The position numbers and the translations under genes were made by a program. Below, one piece after another: positions 17,539 through 27,461 of a stretch of DNA of 64,000 bases. The notes under the pieces were generated by a model. It saw only the letters and a program-made list of their open reading frames with translations, was not told where the DNA came from and ran no database searches. Location: positions 218,391-282,390 of the forward strand of contig NZ_LMSP01000002.1 in NCBI RefSeq assembly GCF_001429545.1, in the 5' to 3' direction. Every line of letters begins with the position of its first letter. The stretch's first letter is position 1. This stretch comes from Paenibacillus sp. Soil787. Its GTDB lineage: Bacteria > Bacillota > Bacilli > Paenibacillales > NBRC-103111.

Positions 17539-18414
17539 ATGATGAGTTATCTTCTTCAAAGGAAAATGATTATCGGTTCGTTTTTATTGATACCAATGGC
17601 ATTGCTAATCATCTTTGTATTCTTTCCTACGTTAAAGCTATTTCAACTTAGTGTGACTGATTGGGATGGATACTCGAAAACATTTAACTATACAGGTATT
17701 GAGAATTTTAAAACGATATTTTTTCACTCAAAAGATATGTGGATTTCCCTTAGGAATAACGCTTATTACTTTATTGCATTCACAATCTCAATGCCGTTTG
17801 AAATTTTGATTGCTTCCATTCTTTGTGGTAATCTTATCGGAAAAAATTTCTTTAAATCGATTATTTTTATGCCCTATGTTATCAATGGTGTTGCTATTGC
17901 TCTGGCATTTTCGTTTTTCTTTTCACCACTTGGCGGATTGAATACCATACTTGATGGTTTGCATTTAGGTGAATTAAAACAAGACTGGTTAGGAAATATT
18001 AAGATTCTGAATTTTACGTTAGTTTTTGTAACCATGTGGAGATATTGCGGTCAACATGTTGTGTTCTTTATAGCTGGAATCATTTCGATACCGAGAGACC
18101 AATATGAAGCTGCGGAAATAGATGGTGCGAATAAATTTCAACAGTTTCTCTATATCACAATACCAGGTGTCAAAACAATCATTGATCTCCTTTTGTTCTT
18201 AAATATTCGCGGAGTTCTTGCTTCGTTTGAAATTCCTTTTCTAATGACAAACGGCGGCCCGGGATATGAGAGTTCTACATTTGTTCTCTATTCCATTAAG
18301 GAAGCCTTCGAATACAGTCATTTCGGTTTGGCAGCTGCATTGGGAATCATATTAATGTTAATCACGATTCTTGTTTATTCGCTCCAAAGTTTGATTCTTA
18401 AAGGCCTAAGGTGA
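17539..18414 (+). CDS. Sugar ABC transporter permease, MalF type, module A
   Basis: Integral membrane permease of about 290 residues with six helices, starting with FLLIPMALLIIFVFFPTLKL. The EAA loop is YEAAEIDGANKFQQFLYITI near residue 190. Two adjacent ATG codons are possible (17539 and 17542); AGAGG is better spaced for the second. It follows the module A binding protein and is followed by the MalG-type gene at a 5-base gap. The closest relative in the window is the module B permease at 34354, with a shared N-terminal pattern KLFQLSVTDWDG / KLIQYSLTDWNG. Confidence 0.93.
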   Translation: MMSYLLQRKMIIGSFLLIPMALLIIFVFFPTLKLFQLSVTDWDGYSKTFNYTGIENFKTIFFHSKDMWISLRNNAYYFIAFTISMPFEILIASILCGNLIGKNFFKSIIFMPYVINGVAIALAFSFFFSPLGGLNTILDGLHLGELKQDWLGNIKILNFTLVFVTMWRYCGQHVVFFIAGIISIPRDQYEAAEIDGANKFQQFLYITIPGVKTIIDLLLFLNIRGVLASFEIPFLMTNGGPGYESSTFVLYSIKEAFEYSHFGLAAALGIILMLITILVYSLQSLILKGLR

Positions 18415-18419
18415 GAGTA

Positions 18420-19250
18420 ATGAAAAACAAATTTGATGCGTCCATCATTGTTAAATATTTGATTCTGCTAGTTTTGGCGGCAATTGTTCTTGTTCCTTTG
18501 TCTGTTATCGTTCTTTCTGCATTTAAAACACGAATTGAGCTTAGCCGTTATTCCCTTTTCTCGCTTCCACATTCCTTTATGTTGGATAACTTCATTGAAG
18601 TCTACAAGAAGGCTGAAATTCCACTGGCACTTAAGAATACAGCCATCATAACATGTACCAGTGTTGCTTTGAATGTTATTTTGGGTGCGATGGTTTCTTA
18701 TATCTTGGCCAGATTTGAATTCAAATCCAAAAAAATCGTATTGAGTTCCTTTATGGTGGCTATGATTATTCCCTTTACCACCATTGAAGTGGCTAGATTT
18801 TCGATTATTAACAGTTTGGGGTTATTTAATACCTATTGGGCGCCTATTTTCATTTATGTAGGGGCAGATTTAATCCAAATATTTGTATACAAACAGTTCA
18901 TTGATAATATACCGGTTTCGTTAGACGAGAGTGCCATGATGGATGGCGCCTCATATATAACCATTTTTACACGCATTATATTCCCTTTAGTCGTACCCGC
19001 ATCCTTAACGATTGCTATTATTAAATTTGTTGATATTAGCAATGACATGTATACGCCCTATCTCTATATTCCATCAGACAGTCTTAGGACCTTGACAACG
19101 GCCTTAATGATCTTTCAAGGGGAACGCACCTTGGACTGGGGGAAGTTAAGTTCAGGTGTTATTTTAATTATGGCTCCGCCGTTAATATTATATTTTATTT
19201 TTCAGAAAAGAATATTTGCCGGTTTAGTGGCAGGGGCTTCTAAAGAGTGA
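18420..19250 (+). CDS. Sugar ABC transporter permease, MalG type, module A
   Basis: Second permease subunit, 276 residues from ATG 18420. AAGGTGAG four bases upstream supports this start over the GTG at 18411, which overlaps the MalF gene end. It has six membrane helices and the EAA loop DESAMMDGASYITIFTRIIF near residue 175. It ends ...LVAGASKE, like the module B subunit ending LMDGAIKE. It is the last gene of module A; a GH78 remnant and promoter 4 follow. Confidence 0.93.
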   Translation: MKNKFDASIIVKYLILLVLAAIVLVPLSVIVLSAFKTRIELSRYSLFSLPHSFMLDNFIEVYKKAEIPLALKNTAIITCTSVALNVILGAMVSYILARFEFKSKKIVLSSFMVAMIIPFTTIEVARFSIINSLGLFNTYWAPIFIYVGADLIQIFVYKQFIDNIPVSLDESAMMDGASYITIFTRIIFPLVVPASLTIAIIKFVDISNDMYTPYLYIPSDSLRTLTTALMIFQGERTLDWGKLSSGVILIMAPPLILYFIFQKRIFAGLVAGASKE

Positions 19251-19296
19251 TCAAGTCATCGACGAGCCGGGAGCGGCAACACTACAATCAAATGGT

Positions 19297-19396
19297 CGTA
19301 GAAACCGTCAAATCCGTGATGATCACCTTTCGTCAGGCGAAGAGTTAGCGAATCAGAAACGTCCGTTTTCATTCGAAAACAGGCGTTTTTCGTTTT
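19297..19396 (+). pseudogene. GH78 gene remnant with internal deletion
   Basis: Two blocks match the intact GH78 locus. Bases 19297-19342 resemble its coding sequence near 9530-9584 (shared CACCTTTCGTCAGGCGAAG). Bases 19343-19396 match 10111-10164, the region after its stop codon including the terminator hairpin (shared TTTTCATTCGAAAACAGG). About 525 bp between the blocks are missing. This is the scar of a second GH78 copy. Confidence 0.75.
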
Positions 19397-19413
19397 GTTC
19401 GGGAATAACATGA

Positions 19414-19494
19414 CAAAATATATCATCGAAACGCAAGATATATCATGTGCCCCATAGTTCGAAATGGTTATGATTTAAATTGTAAGCGATACCA
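19414..19494 (+). promoter_or_regulatory. Regulated promoter 4 (TATCAT direct repeat, -10, cre box) and leader of GH43 gene
   Basis: AATATATCATCG and GATATATCATGTG put TATCAT at 19421 and 19441, a 20-bp period. The -10 TATGAT begins at 19469, 27 bases after the ATC of the second copy. A cre-like TGTAAGCGATACCA (13 of 14) at 19481-19494 covers the predicted start site. From here to the GH43 start lies a leader of nearly 200 bases in which I see only a short AGCCT/AGGCT hairpin near 19611. The whole site aligns with promoter 5. Confidence 0.7.
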
Positions 19495-19679
19495 ACATTG
19501 GTGACCTTTTGAGTTGCCCCTTTGTCTCGACAATCTAATCGAAGGCGGATTGCTGCACGTGGCATCACATTTCATTGAGGGGGTGATTGAGAAAGCTTGA
19601 CAACTTCGGGGAGCCTCATAAGGCTGTCGGCTGTTGAAGATGCAAGAAAAGAACTCAATTATGGGAGGAGCACACAAGC

Positions 19680-22600
19680 TTGAAAAAAACATTTAGACGA
19701 AAATTGGCCATGTTGCTGGCGCTAGCCATGGCCGTGCCATCCGTGGCATTTGCTAGTGGCGGCGGCGGGAGCGATCCCAACAGTACGGGGAGCGCGGTAA
19801 TATCTACGGTAGGTTCTGTCGATAAGCACCCGGTCTCTTACGCCAGCCTGCCTAAGTCTGTGGACGTTGTGCACGTAACCATCGGCCAGCGGGATTTCAG
19901 CTTGCTTGTCGGGGCGACGAAAAGCTTAACCGTTTCGATAGCTCCCGTCGCAGCGACAAATAAAAGCGTTAGCTGGAGTTCTAGCGACCCGGCAGTCGCC
20001 ACCGTCGACGAGAACGGCAAAGTGACGGCGGTCTCCCCCGGCACTGCGGATATCCAAGCGACATCGGCAGAAGATTCGTCGAAGTTTGATTCGGTCGCGG
20101 TTCAGGTAACCAAAGCGTCCTTCACCAACGTTTCCGTTCACGATCCATCGATTGTCAAGGATGGCAACACGTTCTATGTGTTTGGTTCCAATCTCGAGGC
20201 TGCGAAGTCAACCGATTTGATGAACTGGACCCGGTTCACGAACGGTGATACGACGCCGGGCAATGTCCTGTACGGCGACCTGGTAAAGAACTTGGCCGGT
20301 TCTTTTGCTTGGGCCGGGAATAGCGATGCCGACAGTACCGGCGAACATAGGGTATGGGCTCCTTACGTGTTTTATAATGAGGATTACAAGAACAAGGACG
20401 GATCGATAGGCGCATATATGATCTATTACTGCACCTCGTCCACTACTATTCGTTCGGCGATCGGATATGCGGTTTCCCAAAATATTGAAGGGCCTTATAC
20501 GTATGTGGACACCATTGTCTATTCCGGTTTTACCCAGAATGACGCATATGACAACAGAAGTGTCATTAATAAAAAATGGACCAATACCAATATCCAGGCT
20601 CTGGTTGATAACGGCAAGCTTCAAGGACCCAGATCGGAATGGTTCAACGGTAACGGCTCGTTTAACAACGACCTTTTTCCGAATGCAATCGACCCGGATT
20701 TGTTCTATGACAAAGACGGGAAGCTGTGGATGACATACGGCTCCTGGTCCGGCGGGATCTTCGAGCTTCAAATCGATAAGGTAAGCGGAAAGGCTATCTA
20801 TTCGGGCGCTGATGGTACGACGGCCGACGGCAGAATGGTGGACCGTTATTTCGGAACGAAAATCGCAGGCGGCTACCAACAATCGGGCGAAGGATCTTTT
20901 GTTATCTATGATAAGAAAACGGGTTATTACTTCCTGAATGTAACCTACGGATGGCTGGAAGCGGGCAGCGGGTACAATATGCGCATGTTCAGAGCGACAT
21001 CCCCGAACGGCCCATTCGTTGACGCACAAGGAAAATATGCCGTTCTGCCGCCAAATACGTCGAACCAGGACTACGGCAACAAGATGATGGGAGACTACCT
21101 GTTTCAGAGAGAGATCGGAGACCCTGGAACCGGTACGGGCATCAGTTACGTTTCTCCTGGTCACAATTCCGTCTATTTTGATAAAAAAACCGGGCAGTTC
21201 TTCCTTGCTTTCCACACGCGCTTCCCGGGAAAAGGCAATTCTCATGAGGTCAGAGTTCACCAGATGTTTATGAACAAAGACAATTGGCCTGTCGTTGCAC
21301 CATACCGATATACGGGCGAGAAGCTTGAAGCTGTAACCGATCAGGATTTGGCCGGAGAATACAAGTTTATCAATCACGGTAAGAGCACTTCGGGAATCAT
21401 CCAAAAATCCGTCTTTATCCGTCTGAACAACGACCATTCCATTACCGGCGACGCTGCCGGCAGCTGGAGCAAAACGGGCGATAATCTGGCGGAAATCACC
21501 ATTGACGGAGTTACCTACAACGGTGTATTCGCGCGGCTTTGGGATGACACCTCAGGACGGGTTGTTATGACCTTTACCGCGATGTCTGGCGAGGGAGTAA
21601 CGGTTTGGGGAAGCAGGCTGCAGGATAAGACGGATCAGGAAATAGTTGAAGACGTATTGAACGACATTCATCTTGGCGATACAAACAATGTCGTTTCCAA
21701 CCTGACACTCCCGGTCGAGGGCACCAGGCACGCAATAATTACGTGGCAGACATCCAATGCCGACGCTGTTACAGCAACCGGGGTTGTAACCCGCCCTGAA
21801 CCGGGGGCACAGGCGGCAGCAGCCATATTGACCGCGACGGTAACCAAAGGTAGTGTAACGGACTCCAAAACAATTTTCGTTACCATACTACCGAGGCAAG
21901 CGGCCAAACTGAAAGCCGATTATTCGTTCGACGGCAGCCTGAACGATTCTACTGGCATATTGGGTGCGGGAACAGTAACCGGAAATCGCATCGACAATAC
22001 GGGCGGCACGATTACCTATGCGCAAGGCATGCACGGAGATGCCGCCGTGTTTGACGGAAATTCCGGCGTTCGCCTGCCTGACGGGCTAATCAACAGTGAC
22101 AGCTATTCGGTATCGCTGTGGGTCAAGCCGGATGCTTTGACAAGGTATACGCCCACTTTCTTTGGAGCGAAGGACCGGGGCAGCTGGATCAGTATTCTGC
22201 CGCAAGGTCCGGCAAAGGACAACACGATGCTGTGGTCCCATAATGTTGCAGCAAACGGCGAAAACACCTGGTATGAAGCACCGTCGGGCATGACAGTGAA
22301 GATCGGCGAATGGAACCATCTGGCCATTACCGTCGAGAAGGGCACTGCCACCGTATACGTAAACGGGGTGCAAAAATTTAAGGGAACGAGCTTCCCGGAT
22401 GTCTTTACGCCCGAAAACAATGGCATCTTCGGCCTTGGAGTAAACTGGTGGGATACGCCATTTAAGGGCATGATCGACGACCTTCAAATCTACGACGGAG
22501 TTCTCACTTCACAAGAAATCAAGAACATGGTTTTTGACCCGGCCATTAAAGTGAGCGGGATTCGGCTTGGCTTGACGGAGAAGAGAATATCTGCTGGGAA

Positions 22601-23414
22601 CACATTCACGCCTTCCTCCGTTTCGGTAGCCCCGGCATTCGCGGGCAATCAGGCGCTGGTTTGGAACTCGGCCGACCCGTCAATCGCAACCGTCGACGAA
22701 ATTTCAGGCCAGGTCACTGCCCTCAAGGCCGGATCGACGACGATTACTGCAACCGCAACCGATGGGAGCGGTACGGCGGCAAGCTACACGCTCTACGTCC
22801 TGGACGGAGCAATTGCGTATTATACGTTCGATGGGAGTTTATTGGATTCAACACGCTACGGATCAGGTACGGTAACAGGCAACCGGGCGAATAATACCGG
22901 CGGAACCATTACTTTCAGCGACGGCGTTTCCGGCCAGGCGGCTGTATTTAATGGAAGCTCCGGCATTCGTTTGCCGAATGGCTTGATCTCAGGCTATACG
23001 TATACGGTATCGATGTCTGTATATGTGGATCAAGCCAGCCAATACACGTCCGCGTTCTTCGGATCGGCGACGCCAGGCAGTTGGATCAGTCTGGTACCAA
23101 GAGGGTCGGGTGACGCTCAGCCGACCATGCTATGGTCCGGATCAGCCTGGTACAATGCGTCTACCGGCATTCAAATTCCGACCGGCACCTGGGTTGATCT
23201 TGCTTTCACGGTCGACAATGGAACGGTGACGGTGTACGTTGATGGCGTTGCCAAATATACGGGCATAGGCTTTCCGAATGTGTTCACGACAGACAACGGA
23301 ATATTCGCGCTCGGCGTGAACTACTGGGACAACCCATTCATTGGCAAGATTGATGAGCTCCGAATCTATGATAAAGCGCTGACTGCTGATCAGATTCAAA
23401 CGTTATCGCAATAA
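19680..23414 (+). CDS. Secreted modular GH43 endo-1,5-alpha-L-arabinanase
   Basis: Secreted enzyme of 1244 residues that would cut the arabinan backbone internally. Order: signal peptide (to AFAS, residue 26); Ig-like Big2 domain (about 60-145); GH43 five-bladed propeller (about 148-550) with candidate base D155 (SVHDPS), D338 (AIDPDLFYD) and acid E404 (SGEGSF); arabinanase C-terminal beta-barrel (about 555-655); Ig-like domain (about 655-740); LamG-like lectin fold (745-950); second Big2 (957-1040); second LamG (1043-1240). The two LamG units are clear duplicates (NNTGGTITF / DNTGGTITY). Plain GH43 arabinanases are under 500 residues. Start is TTG 19680, nine bases after GGGAGGAG. Promoter 4 drives it. 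Confidence 0.9.
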   Translation: MKKTFRRKLAMLLALAMAVPSVAFASGGGGSDPNSTGSAVISTVGSVDKHPVSYASLPKSVDVVHVTIGQRDFSLLVGATKSLTVSIAPVAATNKSVSWSSSDPAVATVDENGKVTAVSPGTADIQATSAEDSSKFDSVAVQVTKASFTNVSVHDPSIVKDGNTFYVFGSNLEAAKSTDLMNWTRFTNGDTTPGNVLYGDLVKNLAGSFAWAGNSDADSTGEHRVWAPYVFYNEDYKNKDGSIGAYMIYYCTSSTTIRSAIGYAVSQNIEGPYTYVDTIVYSGFTQNDAYDNRSVINKKWTNTNIQALVDNGKLQGPRSEWFNGNGSFNNDLFPNAIDPDLFYDKDGKLWMTYGSWSGGIFELQIDKVSGKAIYSGADGTTADGRMVDRYFGTKIAGGYQQSGEGSFVIYDKKTGYYFLNVTYGWLEAGSGYNMRMFRATSPNGPFVDAQGKYAVLPPNTSNQDYGNKMMGDYLFQREIGDPGTGTGISYVSPGHNSVYFDKKTGQFFLAFHTRFPGKGNSHEVRVHQMFMNKDNWPVVAPYRYTGEKLEAVTDQDLAGEYKFINHGKSTSGIIQKSVFIRLNNDHSITGDAAGSWSKTGDNLAEITIDGVTYNGVFARLWDDTSGRVVMTFTAMSGEGVTVWGSRLQDKTDQEIVEDVLNDIHLGDTNNVVSNLTLPVEGTRHAIITWQTSNADAVTATGVVTRPEPGAQAAAAILTATVTKGSVTDSKTIFVTILPRQAAKLKADYSFDGSLNDSTGILGAGTVTGNRIDNTGGTITYAQGMHGDAAVFDGNSGVRLPDGLINSDSYSVSLWVKPDALTRYTPTFFGAKDRGSWISILPQGPAKDNTMLWSHNVAANGENTWYEAPSGMTVKIGEWNHLAITVEKGTATVYVNGVQKFKGTSFPDVFTPENNGIFGLGVNWWDTPFKGMIDDLQIYDGVLTSQEIKNMVFDPAIKVSGIRLGLTEKRISAGNTFTPSSVSVAPAFAGNQALVWNSADPSIATVDEISGQVTALKAGSTTITATATDGSGTAASYTLYVLDGAIAYYTFDGSLLDSTRYGSGTVTGNRANNTGGTITFSDGVSGQAAVFNGSSGIRLPNGLISGYTYTVSMSVYVDQASQYTSAFFGSATPGSWISLVPRGSGDAQPTMLWSGSAWYNASTGIQIPTGTWVDLAFTVDNGTVTVYVDGVAKYTGIGFPNVFTTDNGIFALGVNYWDNPFIGKIDELRIYDKALTADQIQTLSQ

Positions 23415-23432
23415 CCTGATTTCAGGCCAAGC

Positions 23433-23467
23433 AATGGCCGTCAGAGAAAGCAACTCTGACGGTCATT
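23433..23467 (+). terminator. Terminator-like hairpin after GH43 gene
   Basis: AATGGCCGTCAGAG pairs with CTCTGACGGTCATT around a 7-base loop. The following sequence is not a clean T run, so termination may be partial or factor-assisted. Confidence 0.65.
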
Positions 23468-23551
23468 GAAAACGATTTTCAGGCGGCATGGGGGCTTCAA
23501 AAGAGTGATAGGGCTGTCAAGCTTTCCTCATAGAATGAAATCAAAATGAAT

Positions 23552-23611
23552 AGAAAGATCAAATTCATGTAAAGAAAGATCATGTCCAATATGATTGCGC
23601 TACCATATCAT
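23552..23611 (+). promoter_or_regulatory. Regulated promoter 3 (AGATCA direct repeat, cre-like box, -10)
   Basis: AGAAAGATCAAA and AGAAAGATCATG have AGATC cores at 23556 and 23577, a 21-bp period. The -10 TATCAT starts at 23606, 29 bases after the second core. A cre-like TGATTGCGCTACCA (12 of 14) fills 23592-23605. The next gene is the LplA-type binding protein. Confidence 0.72.
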
Positions 23612-23651
23612 AGAATTAGGTAACATACTTAATTTCAAAGGGGGATAAAAA

Positions 23652-25373
23652 ATGAAAAAGTCAGTTTCAAGCACGGTTTTAAGTACAGCGTCCATCTTGG
23701 TGCTTGTTGTAAGCGCTTTAAGTTTGGCAGGATGCGGGTCTAAGACTCCAACTCCTAACGCTACCCAAGCACCGCAGAACACAGCAAAAGCAGCAGGGGA
23801 AACTGCTGAACCGGTTACCCTAAATTGGTTTTCCGATGTAAGCTTCTGGAATCCGCCAATGACCTGGAGCTCGGATCCCAATACCTTTATGGGTGTAATT
23901 TCCAAAAAGACTGGTGTTAAATTTGCAATGAATATCCCGCCCCAGGATGGAGATACCAAATTAAGCTTAATGCTGGTATCGGGTGATATTCCGGATGTAA
24001 TTACTGTAGCAGACCCTGGTAATACAACAAATATCATTTCCAAATTGGTCAAGTCGGGAAAGGTGTGGAGTCTGGACGAGTTGATCAAGAAATACGACCC
24101 GAATTCTCACCTGCTGAAAGATTTCCCTAATGACATCAAAAATGAGTTGATTAAACGTGATGGCGGCTGGTATGCGATCCCGAGCCATATATCTTCAGAT
24201 GATTTGAGAAAAACATACCCGCCTTCAAGTCAGTACTATATAGATCGAACTAAATATCAATACAACGATACCATCATGGTAAACAGCAAAATGTTGGAAC
24301 AGGCGGGAATTGACATTAACAGCCTTGGCACCGAACAAGGTTTGCTTGATGCTCTTAAGAAAATCAAGGAATCGAATTTAAAAGTTGACGGCGCGGATGT
24401 TATACCTCTTCTACTTGATGGCAAGAACTATTGGGATACAACGATGAGGTCAATCACCAGCCAGTTTGGCGGAATGAATGTAGATGAAAAAGGTAATTAC
24501 CGTGATTTGATATATTCATCAGGATACAAGCATGCACTTGAGTTTATTAACAAATCTGTAAATGCGGGATTTATTGACCCAAGTGAATTTACTATGGATA
24601 CGAATGCAACAGCTGCTGCAATTGTATCCGGCCGTGTATTTGCATTTTGGGGAAATACGGCAAATACTCACTATGCGGATGACAAAACGAATCAGCCTTT
24701 TTGGAAATCGCCTGCTCCCGTACTTTCAAGCACCGGTGCAAAACCTGTAATGGGTATGCATTATAGACCTACCGTAGGCTGGATGCAGACATTTATCTCC
24801 AAAACTACAAAGGAACCAGAGAAAGCGATTAAATGGCTGAGCTATATGACAAGTAACGAAGGTCTATACGATAGCAATGGAATTGAGGGCACTAACTATA
24901 CATTGGATAAAAATAAAATGATTCATATAACAGAGGAAGGAGCAAAGAATGATTCTACAAAAACCGGTATCTGGGCTTACTGGGCTTTCGCCAACACAGA
25001 CTGGGGAAATCATGTTAACGAGGCGCCTACTAAACAGCTAGGAACGGGCGGACTTATGGATACTGCTGTTACAACAGCATTTGCGAGATCTGAGAAAACA
25101 ACAATATTTGAAAGATCACCTCTTGATGTTCCGCCGGGATTCATCCAGTCCAAAGGATTAGGAAATCAGGAAACTGAAATCAAGAATTTCGTACAAGCCG
25201 AGGTAGCAAAAATTATTACGGCAAAAGATTTGTCAGAAGCAGATACGCTTTATAATAACATGGTAAAAAAGGCGACTTCTATGGGATTGGATAAAATTGA
25301 CGCAGCAAAAGATGAACTCATGAAAAAGCAAAGCAAGGAAATGGGTATCCCTATGAAGGGTATAAACGAATAA
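23652..25373 (+). CDS. Extracellular solute-binding lipoprotein, LplA type, module C
   Basis: Surface lipoprotein of 573 residues. Lipobox SLAGC lies near residue 29 and a Thr/Pro/Ala linker follows (PTPNATQAPQNT). The body is typical of the larger LplA/YtcQ class rather than the 450-residue class of modules A and B. AAAGGGGG is the ribosome site. It leads an operon with LplB- and LplC-type permeases and the second GH93-like enzyme and is preceded by promoter 3. The substrate is probably a longer arabinan fragment, given the operon partner and shared regulation. Confidence 0.92.
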   Translation: MKKSVSSTVLSTASILVLVVSALSLAGCGSKTPTPNATQAPQNTAKAAGETAEPVTLNWFSDVSFWNPPMTWSSDPNTFMGVISKKTGVKFAMNIPPQDGDTKLSLMLVSGDIPDVITVADPGNTTNIISKLVKSGKVWSLDELIKKYDPNSHLLKDFPNDIKNELIKRDGGWYAIPSHISSDDLRKTYPPSSQYYIDRTKYQYNDTIMVNSKMLEQAGIDINSLGTEQGLLDALKKIKESNLKVDGADVIPLLLDGKNYWDTTMRSITSQFGGMNVDEKGNYRDLIYSSGYKHALEFINKSVNAGFIDPSEFTMDTNATAAAIVSGRVFAFWGNTANTHYADDKTNQPFWKSPAPVLSSTGAKPVMGMHYRPTVGWMQTFISKTTKEPEKAIKWLSYMTSNEGLYDSNGIEGTNYTLDKNKMIHITEEGAKNDSTKTGIWAYWAFANTDWGNHVNEAPTKQLGTGGLMDTAVTTAFARSEKTTIFERSPLDVPPGFIQSKGLGNQETEIKNFVQAEVAKIITAKDLSEADTLYNNMVKKATSMGLDKIDAAKDELMKKQSKEMGIPMKGINE

Positions 25374-25402
25374 GAGTGATGACATCATTCAGGTGATGAA
25401 AT

Positions 25403-25450
25403 AAGTGACGCTAAAGTTCTGTATGATGCTTTGAGGCGTTAGCGTCACTT
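25403..25450 (+). terminator. Intercistronic hairpin between binding-protein and permease genes
   Basis: Perfect 12-bp inverted repeat AAGTGACGCTAA / TTAGCGTCACTT with a 24-base loop, and no T run. It sits between the module C binding protein and permease genes, like the hairpin at 17491. Confidence 0.6.
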
Positions 25451-25509
25451 CATTTATATCAGAAATTAATATTTATGCCACCAGCGACTTCGGCGGAATG
25501 GAGATTCAT

Positions 25510-26481
25510 ATGTTTGAAAAAACGGTTGGTAAGTCCTTAATAATAAATAATACAAAAAAGAAGACATTTAAGCTTGGTCATGATTTTCGTACCCAATTTG
25601 AACTCGGTATCATGCTTTGGCCTTCCGTATTGCATATTTTAATATTTGTCTTTATCCCGCTATTTGGTTATATCATTGCATTCAAAGATTATGATCCGAC
25701 AAGTGGGGTAGCGGGCATATTTTCGAGTGCGTGGAACGGTTGGGATAATTTTATGATCATGTTTCACAGTTATGACTTTATTCCTATGCTAAGGAATACA
25801 ATCGGTATGAATCTTTTGGCGTCTTTTGTAAGCATTCCTATAACTCTATTTTTCGCTTTATTCTTAAATGAAATAGTCAGCAGTAAATTCAAATCGATCG
25901 TTCAAACTGCCACTTATTTACCGCATTTTTTATCATGGGTTATTTACGGTGGGTTATTTGTAACGCTATTAAGATCTGACAGTGCCGTAAATTTTATTTT
26001 GAAAAAATTGCATTTTATTCATAAACCCATTCAATTTCTTGCCGATCCTTCCTATTTTTGGGGGGTTGCTACTGTAACCTCACTTCTGAAGGATCTCGGG
26101 TGGGGAGCTATTCTTTACCTTGCGGCGATAGCGGGAGTGGATGCGGCCCTTTATGAATCAGCAACAATAGATGGCGCCGGTCGTTTTAAAAAGATGTTTT
26201 ATATAACAATACCGTGTATCATGCCTACCTTGATGATTATGATCATATTTGCCGTAAGCGGTATACTTAACAATAATTTTACCCAGATTTACGTATTTCA
26301 AAATTCATTGAACCTTCCGACAAGTCAGGTAATCGATACTTATGTGTATCAGTTCGGCTTACAGCAGCTTCAATTTAATGTAGCGACCGCCATACAATTA
26401 ATGAAATCGGTTTTTGCTGTATTACTTCTTTGGGGGGCAAATTCCATATCGAAGAAATTATCTAACTCGGGTCTTTTCTAA
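25510..26481 (+). CDS. Carbohydrate ABC transporter permease, LplB type, module C
   Basis: Permease of 323 residues from ATG 25510, chosen over ATG 25498 because a GGAG at ideal spacing lies between them. A cytoplasmic basic N-terminus (NNTKKKTFKLGHDF) is followed by the first helix (LHILIFVFIPLFGYIIAF). EAA loop YESATIDGAGRFKKMFYITI. It is followed after 13 bases by the LplC-type gene with its own AAGGAGG. Confidence 0.93.
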   Translation: MFEKTVGKSLIINNTKKKTFKLGHDFRTQFELGIMLWPSVLHILIFVFIPLFGYIIAFKDYDPTSGVAGIFSSAWNGWDNFMIMFHSYDFIPMLRNTIGMNLLASFVSIPITLFFALFLNEIVSSKFKSIVQTATYLPHFLSWVIYGGLFVTLLRSDSAVNFILKKLHFIHKPIQFLADPSYFWGVATVTSLLKDLGWGAILYLAAIAGVDAALYESATIDGAGRFKKMFYITIPCIMPTLMIMIIFAVSGILNNNFTQIYVFQNSLNLPTSQVIDTYVYQFGLQQLQFNVATAIQLMKSVFAVLLLWGANSISKKLSNSGLF

Positions 26482-26494
26482 GGAGGAAAATCAA

Positions 26495-27415
26495 ATGGTC
26501 CCCAATGGAGCTCGTTCCGACAGGACATTTAATATTGTGAATATTTCAATTATGATCATACTCATCATCTTAACCGTGTATCCATTCTACTTTTCTATTA
26601 TCAATTCCTTAAATGATGGTACGGATTTGAGACGTGGACCGATATTATTATGGCCAAGGTTGTTTAGGTTTGACAGCTGGGCGAAAGTATTGTCAGATGC
26701 AACATTAATAAAAGCCGAAATGATTACCTTATCCCGTACAATCATAGTTACCGTTGTACAAATCCTAAATACGGCAATATTCACATACGCTTTTTCCAGG
26801 CCATACCTGAAATTCAAAAAATTCTATGTAGCCGTAGGGTTTATTAGTATGTACTTTCCCGGCGCCTTGATTCCGACCTTTATCCTTTATAATTGGTTGG
26901 GCATATATGATACCTACTGGGTTTATATATTACCTATTCTTGTCGGAAACTTTTTCAACGTAATCATATTTAATGCCAATTATAAGGCCATACCCGACGC
27001 GCTCTTTGAATCGGCTAAAATGGATGGTGCCAATGAGTTTAAAATTTTCTTCTCCATTGTTTTGCCTCTTTCAAAATCGGTTATTGCAGCCATATCGGTT
27101 TTCGTGGCAGTATGGATATGGAACGACTATGGCACCACGTTGTTTTTCACACAAAATTCGAACTTGCAAACCCTTCAATATTATATATTGAAATTAATTA
27201 TGTCGAATGCAGGTGCTGACCAATTGTCGAGCGCAGCTTCCCAAAATGCAGATATAGCCCAACTCGCTATTCAAGCTAGAGGCATAGGTAAAACTACAGC
27301 AGAGACCATTCAACTGGCGGCTATGGTTATTGCATCTATCCCGATGCTTATCATGTACCCGTTTGCTCAGAAATTCTTCATAAAAGGAGTGCTGCTGGGG
27401 TCGGTCAAGGGGTAA
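26495..27415 (+). CDS. Carbohydrate ABC transporter permease, LplC/YtcP type, module C
   Basis: Permease of 306 residues. The frame is open further upstream inside the LplB gene, but AAGGAGG at 26480-26486 places the start at ATG 26495. Six helices, EAA loop FESAKMDGANEFKIFFSIVL, and the family's typical ending (MYPFAQKFFIKGVLLGSVKG). It completes the module C channel. The second GH93-like gene begins 46 bases downstream, so the operon probably continues. Confidence 0.94.
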   Translation: MVPNGARSDRTFNIVNISIMIILIILTVYPFYFSIINSLNDGTDLRRGPILLWPRLFRFDSWAKVLSDATLIKAEMITLSRTIIVTVVQILNTAIFTYAFSRPYLKFKKFYVAVGFISMYFPGALIPTFILYNWLGIYDTYWVYILPILVGNFFNVIIFNANYKAIPDALFESAKMDGANEFKIFFSIVLPLSKSVIAAISVFVAVWIWNDYGTTLFFTQNSNLQTLQYYILKLIMSNAGADQLSSAASQNADIAQLAIQARGIGKTTAETIQLAAMVIASIPMLIMYPFAQKFFIKGVLLGSVKG

Positions 27416-27461
27416 AGAAGTTTGAGGGAGCACCTTTGTTAATAAAGGAGATGAAATCAAT

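Noticed and set aside
20208..21437. A 409-codon open frame on the minus strand
   Set aside because: It lies wholly inside the GH43 arabinanase gene in antisense, has no ribosome site, and its composition (many Arg, Val, Ile) is that of a shadow frame of GC-rich coding DNA.
26414..26494. Upstream extension of the module C LplC permease into the LplB gene
   Set aside because: A strong AAGGAGG lies after the LplB stop, and the extension is only the other frame of LplB coding sequence.
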